Source: Acanthornis magna (taxonomy: Eukaryota > Chordata > Aves > Passeriformes > Acanthizidae). Taken from it: DNA of 64,000 nt. Below the pieces are notes generated by a model. It had not been told where the DNA came from. It saw only the letters and a program-made list of their open reading frames with translations, and did no database searches. The position numbers and the translations under genes were made by a program. The stretch is taken from positions 389,501 to 453,500 of the forward strand of contig JAWUZG010000138.1 of assembly GCA_036785705.1 (NCBI GenBank), written 5' to 3'. Below, piece after piece: positions 1-21,300 of this stretch (its first letter is position 1; every line of letters begins with the position of its first letter).

Positions 1-48
1 TTTTTGATGAGACATAATGTGGTGATATACTGTATAACAAAATAGTAG

Positions 49-9769
<9,721 letters not shown>

Positions 9770-11257
9770 AAACTTTAGGGGAATTTTCTTTTTTTTTTAA
9801 AAAAAAAAAACACAAAAAAACAACAAAAACAAACTCCGTGGTGCCAAAAGGAGACACTTAAATCTAACACCTAAAATGTTGGAACATGTTCTCACGCAGT
9901 GGGGAAAGGGGCCCTGTGATCAGACTTCAACTTTCAGCACTGAAACAAAACCCAACACAGGTGGCCTTAAAACTTGGTAATTTAAAGTCAAACTGCAGAA
10001 CCATGTTGTTGTAGAGGCTGTGCCCCCGCCCCTCCTGCCCCACGGACTGTGTGTGCTGGGAGGGCTGCAGCTTTAACAGGATCTGTCAGATTATTTCCAG
10101 GACTGAGGATCTCAGTGTAACGGCAGCATGATAGCGCTTAGTGTGACTGGTTTCAAACGATTGTATATTCCTAAAGGGAACAGAGGCAGGAGCCATTCCG
10201 ACACCGTGGCAGCTAAGCCTTTCTGAACCACCCAACCATGCAGTTGTTGATAGATATGCAGTATTTTGTTGTTCACATGTGGAATTAGAAATTTTTGAGG
10301 TGTATTTTCATTTCTTTGCAAAACAATGGGGTCTTTGACATTTCAAATCACTCCATTTCTACTCCGGAAACTTTGGAATCACACAACTACTTTTCATGTG
10401 AAATTTTGTTTGGTAAAAAACTGAATGTAGGGTTTTTTTAACCAACGGAATGATTTACTTTTGTCTGTCCTGTTCAAGTTCAGATAAAGCTACTTTATTA
10501 CATCTGCAAATTTTCATATTTTAGCAGTTGCCTGATAAATTTAATCAAATTTTATTACCATGTGTAGTGATCAAACGCTTCTTTGGGCTTGCATGTAACT
10601 GATTAGAAACTGATGTAAATGAGCCGTTAACTGACGTAAAGAACTGCTATGGATTTGACCAGAGCTGCACTTACCTGTTTCTCTCTCTGCTACCTTTTGC
10701 TGTTTGTTACTTTGTGTTGACTTTGACTGTCCCTGGCATATTTTTCCAGTCTAAAGTAAAACAAGAGTCTCGCTTAATATTGTGTATGTTTAAGATAACA
10801 GACTGTTCTTCATTTAGAAAGATAAAATTCTTTATCACAAGTCCTTTTAAAAAGAGTAAAATTATCTTGTCAGAGGTATATTCGATATTTTTAAGCTTAA
10901 GCACCCTTCAGTAGAAATTAATCTGCCCCATTTCTCCGTAACACTTTGATGTCAGACACTGACCTCCGGGGTCTCCATGACCAGTAGCTGTTGTGGTTTT
11001 CTAACAGTGGCTACCAGATTATGGTAATAATTTTTTTTTTTTTTTTAAGTGTGTGTTCTGCAGTTGAACATTTTAAAATGTATCGGTAATTTCTCACTTT
11101 AATGTGGTAATAGATTCCACTTTACATTTCAAAATTCTATTGAAACAAGGCTGCTGTTCAGTCTTCAACTCACACAACGTCTTAGTTCCTCCTGCAGCCA
11201 GGTGAGTGGGAGCCTCAGCGTTGGCTCCATCGGAATCTGGTTTTTGTCCTGTTCTGT

Positions 11258-11263
11258 AATAAA
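11258..11263 (+). terminator. Polyadenylation signal AATAAA, FOXK2 proximal
   Basis: An exact AATAAA hexamer about 1.49 kb after the FOXK2 stop. A T-rich stretch (TTATTTATATTTCC) follows. Confidence 0.6.
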
Positions 11264-11746
11264 GATGCATTATTTATATTTCCTTTCTTGCTATGAAAGG
11301 AAAAACTGTATTTTCATGATGGACTGAACAGTTTGGAGTGGTTATTTTAGGCAGCTTTTGGAAACTATTTACCTAAAGACCAAATATGAGAAATCTGTAC
11401 AAGTTTTGTGTTCATCCACACAATGGAACTGTTACAATGTCTCTGCAGATAATACATATTAAAAAACTATGAAAAAAAACTCTACACAAGCTGGATTTAT
11501 AACAGGCATTTAAAAAAAGCATAACCTGAAAAGAAGCATTTCTGTACAATTGCAACGTTTTCTTTAGAGGTTTTAAAAATAAAAAAAAAAAGTAAAGTTT
11601 TAACATACTTTTTTTAAGAAAAAAAAATCCAGTACTAGTAATTTAATTTGGTGTTGAATGAATTGACTAGAATGTGGTTTATTTTCAGAAGTGAGAATCT
11701 GTTCACAACTAGGGCTAGGTGAATAATAGTGTATAAGATTTTTTTA

Positions 11747-11752
11747 AATAAA
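11747..11752 (+). terminator. Polyadenylation signal AATAAA, FOXK2 distal
   Basis: An exact AATAAA in TTTTTTAAATAAAATTAAA, about 1.98 kb after the stop. It is the last canonical hexamer before the convergent spacer. Confidence 0.55.
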
Positions 11753-11775
11753 ATTAAATTTTATTCAGCAAATTA

Positions 11776-13894
11776 ACTAAGTTGAAATTACTCAACAAGT
11801 GTGTTTGAAATATTGATGTATATTTGGGGTTAATGCAGCTTCTGTTGGCAGTGCCACAGGCCACAGTGTCAGAGCAAAGCCCAGGTGCCTATTCCTGGCA
11901 CGCCATGTTTGGGAGCCAAGGCCATGGAGGGGCCTGGGCCTGGACCCTGCCAGTGCTTTGCACCGTTTGGTGCACATGGAATGGGGCACAGGAACGTGGC
12001 TGTGTTAAGATGGATCATTATTTTTGTAAATAAGTTTTTGGAGATGTCACTTTCTAGAATCACTGTCATGAATGTGGGTTTGGTTTCTGATCCCCTTTTC
12101 ATGCGTTAGTTATATTCTCTTTGTTTCTCATCAGAGTTGGGGAAATGCTTTCAAGGACCAGGAAAACTTTCCTGGAAGCTGGGTCAGGGTTTTCATGGCA
12201 TTGCTTTTGAGAGCTGGGGAGAAACCCAACTCCACAAGCCTTGGGATGGCTGTGGAACTGCCAGGAAGGGCTGTGGTGTTTGGAGCTGAATGGGCAGAAC
12301 CTGTTCCTTGAACTACGAATTGTCTGAATGGTCTGTGGTTTGAAATTCCCCCACATCTCATACAGACCAGAGCAGAGCCATTGGGGAAGAAAAAATAGCT
12401 TAACATGGAGGCAGTGAATGGTGTAATTCTTACTGTGCCCCAGAGGCAGGCTGAGCAGTGTGACCCAGCCCAGTGTTCCAAGGTGGGCATCATGTCCAAC
12501 ACGGCCCTTCTGGCCTGAGTCTGTACAAACTGGTCATGTCTCACATTTCCAACTGCACTGATTAATCTTGTATTTTCTCCTTTAATGTGAATACCTAAAT
12601 GCTCTGAAAGAAATCCTTGCATTCCATGATTTCTGCTGGTAAATACCTGGAATTTACTGTAGAATTTAGTGCACTGACTCATTGGTTTTGCCGTCAGGAT
12701 TCTGAACTGTGGCACAGGTACTGGGGAGAGAAGGCATTGAGTTACTTTTTAACACAGAAGAAATAGCTAATCCTTGTGCTTTAAGAGCAGATGCTGGTGG
12801 AAATACACTGTGTTTCAGGAACAGTCATGTTTTAGACTTACTGTGCAAGCGCTGTGGTTTCCTGGTGGCTGGGGGTGATCCCAGCCTGTGGCGCCATGGC
12901 CATGTGGTACCACCAGCCCATCAGTGCCAGGTACAGGGCCCACAGTCCTCAAAGTATTGTTCCTTTTCCAAAAAAGTGACTGACTAAACACTGTTCCATC
13001 TGATTGTAGAGCTGAGCAAATGCTGGTTAAATTCCCCTACAGAAGGCGATGCAGCAGCGAGCGATGCGGTGAAGTACTGGCAGAGCAGCCTGGAAGCAGC
13101 GCCAGGTGGGAAGAAGCATTCCTTTGCTGAACTGGGATCACTGTAAAACAGCTGTACTTCATCATAGACATTTGCAGGTAGCACAAGAAGAAATCTGAGG
13201 TGTGTATTAGGGCATTCCAGGGTTAGGTACAGCACTACTGGCTGCCTGCACAGGTGTGTTATTTTCATTCCTGCTGCCACACTGGAGCAGAGGTTTAGGG
13301 CCAATTTTACAAGTTCAGTAGTTTAAATCTTCCCCGGCAATGTGTTCATAGACTCTTGTCAGCTCTAGGATAACTGGGATTGGGAGGGCAGGGGGGGGTG
13401 CTTCAGCAGCTGAGCACCAGCAAAGCCATTGGAGCACAGTGCAGGAGACTGAATGGTGGAGTTCAGGAGTTCTCTTGTGCTCTGAGGCGAGTCCCAGTGA
13501 TGGGATCATGAACAGCTCCCATCTGCACAGCGAGAGGGGATTTACATCACACCTGGGGAGTGGTCTCCAGCGCTTTCCCCTGCGCATCCTTCTTTGGGGA
13601 GACAACAGTTCCAGGTAGTCCTTCTGCTGGTGCAGCTGTTACAAGGTGAGGAGCCTCAGCCCAGCAGTGAGGGTGAATGGTAAGTGCTGAACAAGAACTG
13701 GTTTGCACTGGGAAGTTGGACTTGTTTTGGGACAGACAACAAGGTACATGTTCCAGGTAGTGGCTCGTGTGCTTCTGTCCCCTCTTGACGCAGGGAGTTC
13801 AGCTCCTGTCCTTCACCAGGCACCACTATCGACTCACATGTTTATTCCCCCACACCTGGAGCAATGGAAACCATGGCTGTGACCATCAGTGAAT
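11776..13894. other. Convergent spacer between FOXK2 and WDR45B
   Basis: About 2.1 kb between the two inferred poly(A) sites. It is unique, moderately GC-rich sequence without CR1, tandem repeat or recognised gene. A 194-codon open frame on the minus strand (12131-12715) has no recognisable domain and overlaps other open frames; I treat it as chance. Confidence 0.65.
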
Positions 13895-15256
13895 ACAGCA
13901 AAGTTAGTCACTTTTATTTAAAAGAAATAACATATTACAAATAAGTGTGCAAAACAATTCCTGTGGTTAAATATGCATAAAAGCAACATGCAACCTTGAC
14001 ATCAACATGGTAAGTTAGTCCTTAATAGGTTACGTGACACTAAAAGGAACTTGTCAAAGTTAGGGAGTTTGCAACTGAAGTCACAGAGTGTCAGGGCTGA
14101 AGCATCTGTGAAATTAGCTTTCAGAAAAGCAAGACTTCCCTGCCCCAGTGTTTAGTGCCACAGATGCCAAACTTGGGCCTAGCTCAGGTTCCGGGTTAGG
14201 AGCTTGTGCCTTAGGTCAGCAGGTAATAGGATAACAATTTTTGGGGAAGAGTGTACAAGTCAGTGGGTTCCGTCTAACCTACCTGTCCCTGGACCAGCAG
14301 CAATAGTATGCGACAGCTCAAAGGAAAAAAAAAAAGACAAGTTTGCAAGTTTAAAGCCATTGCAGACATGGAACTTCCTGCCACCTTGTGCAGTTCTTGT
14401 GCTGGACATGTACGTGGCCTCTCCAGCCTCCCAGTTGCATCAGTTTGGCAGCAGTTTCACAGCTGTCACAACAGTACCGACTTTGATTATGGAAGGAATC
14501 ACCTCTACAACTACAGGAGCCCTGGGTGCTTGAGTTGGGCGAGCCCTTGCCTAAAGGTGCCTCCAGCTGCTCCATATGGTTTGGCACCTTGGACAGATAA
14601 TGCTGATCGCTCACCTGGAGCAGCACAGGCAGAGCCACACCACCACTACCACCCAGCCCCAGGCACCAGGTCAGAGGACAAGCAGGACTGGATCCAGAGG
14701 TGTCCCTCGTTCCACACTTGTCACCTCTTCTGTTCCCACAGCTGTGCCAGGGGAGGGAGGAGGCAGCATTCCTGCTCCTGGCCAAGCTGGTGGAGAAAGC
14801 ATGACCAGAGTGCTCCCAGCCATGCTCCCAGCCACGCAGTGGAAGCAAAGCAATGCCTGAAATCTTCTGGTTTCACATCCCTTTTCCTAAGGCCAGCCGT
14901 AAGTGTGGACAGCCCCTGCAGAGCTTTCCCAGTGGCAGGCACTCGTGTTGGAGCTACAGTCATGTCACAGTTTAGATTAAAGAGAAACCCAATAGGCACA
15001 AGCTTGTTGAAAGCCACATCTTCAAAACTTGAGTTGGTGACAGTAACCCAAAGAGATTTTAATGATGAATACTTGCAGAAATGAGAACAAACATAATGTA
15101 GTCCACTACTTCAGAGCTGCTTGTGATCATGTTGAGCCAGGCTTCTCCATGAGCTCTGCTGAACTTCTGGATCAGTACTGGACATTCATATACTGTCCCT
15201 CGAGGGCGCGGAGTGGCCGAGGCAGTACTTTGACCCGTGCACTCCCCTCCACTCAG
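13895..15256 (-). other. WDR45B: WDR45B 3' untranslated region
   Basis: About 1.36 kb between the stop and the first downstream minus-strand AATAAA (13918-13913). Long plus-strand open frames here (for example 14308-15084) resemble no known protein and run antisense to this UTR. Confidence 0.65.
13913..13918 (-). terminator. Polyadenylation signal AATAAA, WDR45B
   Basis: The plus strand reads TTTATT in CACTTTTATTTAAAAG. It is the only canonical hexamer I found on this strand between the stop and the spacer. Confidence 0.65.
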
Positions 15257-15363
15257 TCAAAGCTTGTCGTCTGTCATTTCTAGGAACTGAGCGTACACAT
15301 CCCTTGAGCATTCCCCTTTTTGGTTGAATAAGAACTTGTAGTAGCTGCCATCTGCACATATTG
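15257..15363 (-). CDS. WDR45B: WDR45B terminal coding exon with stop
   Basis: Acceptor GTTGCAG. It encodes [18 protein letters not shown] and [16 protein letters not shown], then TGA (15259-15257). Confidence 0.95.
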
Positions 15364-18300
15364 CTGCAACACAAACAAGCAGAGTCAGTGAGGCTGTGCC
15401 AGAGGTGCCTTTCTATTCTCCAGCTCCAGCATAAGCTGCCCTTCAGGCTCACAGAGGTGCTCTGGAGGGACCCCTGGGCCACCAGACCTGTCAGCCCTGC
15501 ACTGTGCTAGCCTTGTGCCTTTCTCCCTGGGCAGTGGAAGCAGCCAGAGCTCCAGGGCTGACAGGGAAACGCAGCCCTATCTCAGCAGAGCAGTCCCTCC
15601 CTCCAAACCAGCATAGTTCAGAGCCTGGTTCTCCAGACAGAACCTGAGGATGCCTCCACCACTCACCTATGACAGCATTTGGCTCTGTTCCAAAGGCACA
15701 AATGCACGGAGAGCCTGAGGGAACCTGGAATTTGGAAAAACTCCATTTGGAACTGAAGTATTTGGGGAGAAAGGTGGCAGAGGCCAAACTGAAAGAGAAA
15801 ACAAAAAAAACCCCACATTAACAGGTTAGTAAGGTGTTGGCTAGAGTGAATTCAGAGCTGCTGGAGTGATTGAACAAGGTGCAGAGTTCACACTAGTTTT
15901 TACTGGCTTTTTATTATCTTTAAGTGAGTATCAGATAACCTGAATAATTCCCCTTCTCAGGAAGGGAGACACTACAACTCCCTTGCTAGCTTTAAGTGAC
16001 TGCAAAAACTGCCAGAAGGATTGATTTTTAGTAAAGTGTCCACAAAGTATGTTCATCCTAAAATCCACTAAAACCTACATTGACCTTCTGCTGAAATGCT
16101 ACAGCCCCACAAAGAACAGCAGGGATTTGGCAGTTACTAGAGAGTCCTGTATCTGCAGCTGCACTCCAGCCCAGCAGATAAATTTTGCCACCTTCAGCAG
16201 TGCAGAGATTTTGCTACTGAGTAACATGGCCAGTGTTTTAAATGCAATTCAAAACTCAAGGACCCCCCAGGGCTTCAGAACAGCTCAATCCCTACCTTGA
16301 CTGCTTATTTCGTTTTGGGTCTTCTGCAGCAAAAATGTGCACTGTGCCGTGGTCGCTGGAGACGCAGATGAGGGAAGCATCCTGGTTGAAGTTAATACTG
16401 CAGAGAACACACACAGCTGAAGGATTTCTCCTGGGACAGACCCAGAGCCCAGCACAGACAGTTCTGCTGCTGCAGTTGTGCACAGCAGCTGCCAGCCCAG
16501 CAGCCAGGGTGCTAACAGCTCCTCGGGAGGAGCCGGTGCTCCCCTGATCCAGGGCTGCTTTGGGATGAACAGCCTGCACTTGGCACAGGGCCTGAAGTGG
16601 CGGCAGCAGCAGCGTGCCCTGACACAGACACCACTGGTGTGGCCACTCTGACACTGCTGGAAGAAAATGCACAAGCTTTGCTCCAAGGAGTGGGCAAAAC
16701 ATGCAACACTGCTACGCCACACTGGGGCTTGGCAGAGGGATGGGAGTTCTCATGGGGAATGGGGAGAGTTTCCCTGCTCCTGGGATAGTCACACCTCTTT
16801 CCTGGGTGCCCCCCTGCACAGCAGGATGTGGTGATAAAGCTCCCCTTGCCCCCGAGCTCACTCCAGTCCCCCTGTGCAGTGTTCAAGTGCATCAGGGCAC
16901 TCCCTGGGTGTCAGTGTGAAGTTCAGCATCCCCCAGCTCCCACCTGGGCTGGCAACAGCCACGGCTCTGTCCCTGGTCCTGTACCCTGCGCCAGGCTCTG
17001 CACAGCTCCCAGCTCCTGCCTTCCCCTCCCAGCAGCAAGCCCGGACAGAGACAGATGCCCAGAGCAGAGCCAGGACCTGTGAGTGTGAGGGGTACCACAC
17101 CCATGCTGTGCTGGCTGACAGCACAGCCAGACCCACAGAGGCACAGCAGAAGCAGCTGAACGTACCAGTATATATTGGCTGCTTGTGATCCTCGTCGTAG
17201 CTCCTGGATTAAATGCCCGGATGAAGTATCAAATATTCTTATGAGGGTCCCCTTGAAAAGGAATCAAGCATTGTATTAGGAAAGGCAGAATACTCTCTTA
17301 ACATCTGTGAATGCATCCTAAAATTTTGTCTCACCAGCATGCCCCTGCACATACTGCTGAGGTTTTCTTCTTGGTAAATATGCAAATTTCTCTTAATTTT
17401 GGGGAAGAACACTGGTTTCCACACAGCATCACCACAATAATGCCTCAGTATTAGTTATAATGCCTTAGTATACAATCTTGTCACTTAGTGACTCAGGAAG
17501 TGTCTTTCAGTTCTGTTCCTGGGCCCCAGCACAGCCATGGCCCTGGTTTACAGATACTGGCTGGTGTAGAGCATGCCCAGGATATGTGGGTCCTTTCTGC
17601 CATGCTCCCTTCAGTACTACTCCATTTTTCATTGCCACTGTGCAATTCTTTCCCATTAAGTATAATCAGGCTGTGGCTGGTCTTATCTTAGAATTGGTTC
17701 AGTTGACATAATCTAGAAGAATGAGTTACCTACCACACACTCATGGTCGGTATTGATCCAAGCCTGAGGCAAGCCCCAGTCAGCTGATAGAACACTGCAC
17801 TGGGAAACTGTCCTTCAGCTGGAGTAAACCCAGCTTGATAGCAGAGCTGCAGAACTAGCCAGTGTGTCTCAAATCAAGTGATTGACAAATCAGTGGTGCT
17901 TTCCTTTGATGAAGACTGAGTGTACATTGGGCTGTACATCATCACCTGCAGCTCCTGTTACACACCTGGTTAACAGAGGCAGCTCTCCAGTCACACACCA
18001 GGAAGTAACAACCCAGCAGAGAAAGACTTGGTAAACTCAGATTAGTTTTGGTTTAAGAGACAGGCTTGAGATGTTTGCTGACTGTGCTCAGACTCCCAGT
18101 TTGGTTGGAAAATAAAAGCTGTTTGAACTTCTTCTCTATGCAAAACATGGAATGTTTAATACAAACGCAGCAGATAATGGTTCTATTTAGCAATGGAGCT
18201 GGCAGCTTTTAGAACTCTGTTGAGAAGACATGCAGTCATTAAGCTTAGAAGAGACTTGGGATACATTTTCTTTTTTTAAGCTGTCTGAGTGACAGGCTGG

Positions 18301-21300
18301 GCAGTAGAAACTATATGAAACAGAGACTTGTTGGATTAATTTGCCTTGTCCTTAAGAAACTCATTTCAGCTGAGTAGAAGGCAGCAAGTGCTCTGCTTGC
18401 CTCAGGGAGATGGGTCCATCTGCCTGACATTCCTGTGGGAGACAAATGCCCTGGCAGCTCTCACTGTGGTTCCCAGGGAGAAGGCAGGTCTGCCACATTT
18501 GCCTCTCTCTGCCTCAGCCCAGCACATGGGCATCTGCACTGCACCCTAATTTCCAGGTTCTTCTCAGTGTATTGTCTCTTTACCCCCTGGAACACATGGT
18601 CACACACTCCATCTCTGCATGAGGGGGCAGCCCACCCTGTCCTGCTCTGTAACAGGGGCTAAGCCAGAGCAGAATGGAGCCCGCCAGTACAATGGAACTA
18701 TTTGCAATTATTTCTTTAGCCAGTGGGTATGGAATGAATTTAAGCAGAAAATATTAAAGGTGAAAGAAGGCAAAGAAGCTTCCCCCCCACTGCTTTTTTT
18801 TTTTTTAATTAACAGTATCTGTTGAAGAACACATGAAAGACATGAACTGCTTGGGTGAAGTTGTGTTCAAATGTCACTGAAGAATCACTGCTACAGTCAG
18901 CTAAAACAAATACTACCTCAGGCACAGCCCTTGGCTGTTGGCTGTCTGGGTATCCCAGAGGAGCAGTGAACATAAAGAAAGACTGAGAATGCACAGTTCG
19001 GTGGCAAATTTTCCCAGCAGGTATTTCTCTGTCTTTCCTCCAAAGAATGTGACTTCCTATTTTAGAAGGACTCACTACACTAGAACACAGTAAGTCAGAG
19101 ACAGGAGACATCAATCTTACTTTTTCTGATGCTGTTGCAATTCTTGTTCCCTGCAGGTTTAAAGCAATGCAGCTCAAGACTCCTTCATGAGCTGGGATGT
19201 CCACAGGAGGCTTCTCCGTGTTAGCCAGATCCACGATCTGTACGTGCCCAGTGTGTGTTCCAGGAAATGCAAGAAGAGAATTATTACTATTTGGACAAAG
19301 GACACAGAGACCTGAAAGACAAAAAAAAAAAAAGAATAATTGGATCATTTCTATAACCTAATCAACTTTTCAAATGTAAGTTTCTAAAATAATTTCAGAA
19401 TAAGCAAACACCTGTGGAATAAATCACAATCTCATTTTAATGGCTAGTGCAGTATCCCAAAACATGATCTGTCCATGAGTGCAGAGCACAGTTAAGCAGG
19501 GGAGTAGAAAGACTTTAACTTGCTCTCATCACTTTATTTGAAAGTAATCTAGCTATGGTTATCCAGAATCTGGGTGTTCAACCAGATCAGTCCAGTCAGT
19601 CTATTACAGCAAAGCTATTTTAAGAAGTTAAAAAGTCTCCTTAGCAGCTCAGAAAGGGTAAGAGTTTATCAGAGATGATATCTTTCACTCCATCAGTGAA
19701 ACTATTATAATTTGTGTTTGAACTTGGTTCTGATGGCACTGGCACCTTTTTCTTTGTAATGTTTTGTGGCCCATTTAAGGTAAATCACACCAATCCCAGG
19801 TGTTCTGCTGATGCCAAGTGAATTCCTGCAACCTCAGCACAAGGAAAAACCTCCTCCTCCTGCAACCCCTCCCCGTCAGTCAGTCAGGGTGCTGGAGCTG
19901 CATCCAGGCTGGGCTGCAGACAGCAATTCCATGTTTGCTCCAGGCAGACTTGAAAACCCTCAAAGGTGGGGATTCCAATCCTGTATAACTTCCTGGTTGA
20001 GAAAACACCCTCCTGACATCCAAGCTGATCCTCTCCACCAATAAAGTATGGCCTGCACCTTGTTCCACATGCAGCACTATCAAGCAGCATTTGGCTCCAC
20101 CCCTCCTGACACTGTCCTCCAAGCCACTGCCAGCCCTGCAGAGCTCTTCACTGGCTCCTTCTGCTCCTTCTGGCATCACTGAAACAGCTCTAGTCCCTCC
20201 CCTTGGTTCAACAGCCACAGCCAGGCCTTACTCTTTAAAAAGAACAGTATCAGTTTGCTCATTAGGCTCTTTTTAACAGGAGAGAAGAGTTTGCTCAACA
20301 CCTCTAGCTCTCTTAGGAAAGAGGAGTGATGCACTTTATTAGTCTTTGTGTTTATAATTAACCTCCCAGAAAAAGTACAGGTTCTTTACAGACACAAGTG
20401 TATAGCTCTTATAGAAATCACATCTATAACATGAGCACAGGAAACAGCTTTTCTGGGCCAAGTATTTATAAATTCTAATAACCATTTTATAAACACAAAA
20501 GCATCTCCACAGGATAGGACTGCAGTGCAGTAAGTGTTTAATGACTTCTAAAGATCTGACTGAGGCAGCTGAAGATAAATGGCATGCCAAGAATAGAATA
20601 AACTTGCTTCCATTCCCCAACCCACATGAACAACTAACCTTTAGGGTTGTAGCAGGTTTCAAAGACGTGCAGCTGGTGGGGATTGTGTGTGAATGTGAAA
20701 ACTTTAATCATCGAGTCCAAGACAACCACAATTCTGAAACAGACCAGAAATACCTGTGACTTGGGGAGGGTAAAACAGGGACACAAACATTCATTCAGAC
20801 CTGTGAAGGCTTTCAACTGATTTAACAGCCATGTTCTTCCTGCCTCCCCCGCAACAGACTCGCAGCCTTGCAGAAGCCACACAATGATAAGCCTGCAAAG
20901 CACTTTTATCCAGCCCCTCCGCCCACGCATACACAGACTCCAGCTGTTCACAGCTGCTCTTGCTCTAGGGATCTGCCGGAATTCTCTTCACACTCCTCCA
21001 AACCTCGAAAACCAGCCAGCAGGAGCCACAGGAGAATGTTTCCCTACATTAGGGAACCAGGAAGTCTTGTAGGCTTTTCACCAAGGCTTCACATACCAAA
21101 AAACTTAAACTATGGCCTGTTTACACCTAATACTTTGGCCCTAAAAGCCTGTTTTACCTGCAATTGCTGGTGTTACAGCAGGATCTTTTTCTTTTTACAA
21201 GCAGCTGGAAACGAGAAGGAGCACAAAGCCAAGCTGGGTGTTTGGACCCCTCTGCTGTACCTACCTGTCTCTTCGCAGCTTCACTGCTTTGACTTCTGTG

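Larger units (their letters stand above)
9770..11775 (+). other. FOXK2: FOXK2 3' untranslated region
   Basis: AT-rich sequence after the TAG stop, with three AATAAA signals at 11258-11263, 11578-11583 and 11747-11752. It opens with a T10/A12 homopolymer pair (about 9791-9812). The extent is inferred from the last signal; the true cleavage site needs transcript data. Confidence 0.7.
15364..19120 (-). other. WDR45B introns 6-9 region
   Basis: Introns 15364-15666, 15789-16295, 16398-17165 and 17252-19120, separated by coding exons. Only unique sequence is visible; the 16500-17100 stretch is GC-richer and carries several overlapping open frames without recognisable domains. Confidence 0.65.

Noticed and set aside
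12131..12715. 194-codon minus-strand open frame in the FOXK2-WDR45B spacer
   Set aside because: No recognisable family and no splice or promoter support; needs transcript evidence before being called.
14308..15084. 258-codon plus-strand open frame
   Set aside because: Antisense to the WDR45B 3'UTR, with no recognisable domain and overlapping open frames on both strands; a chance GC-rich frame.
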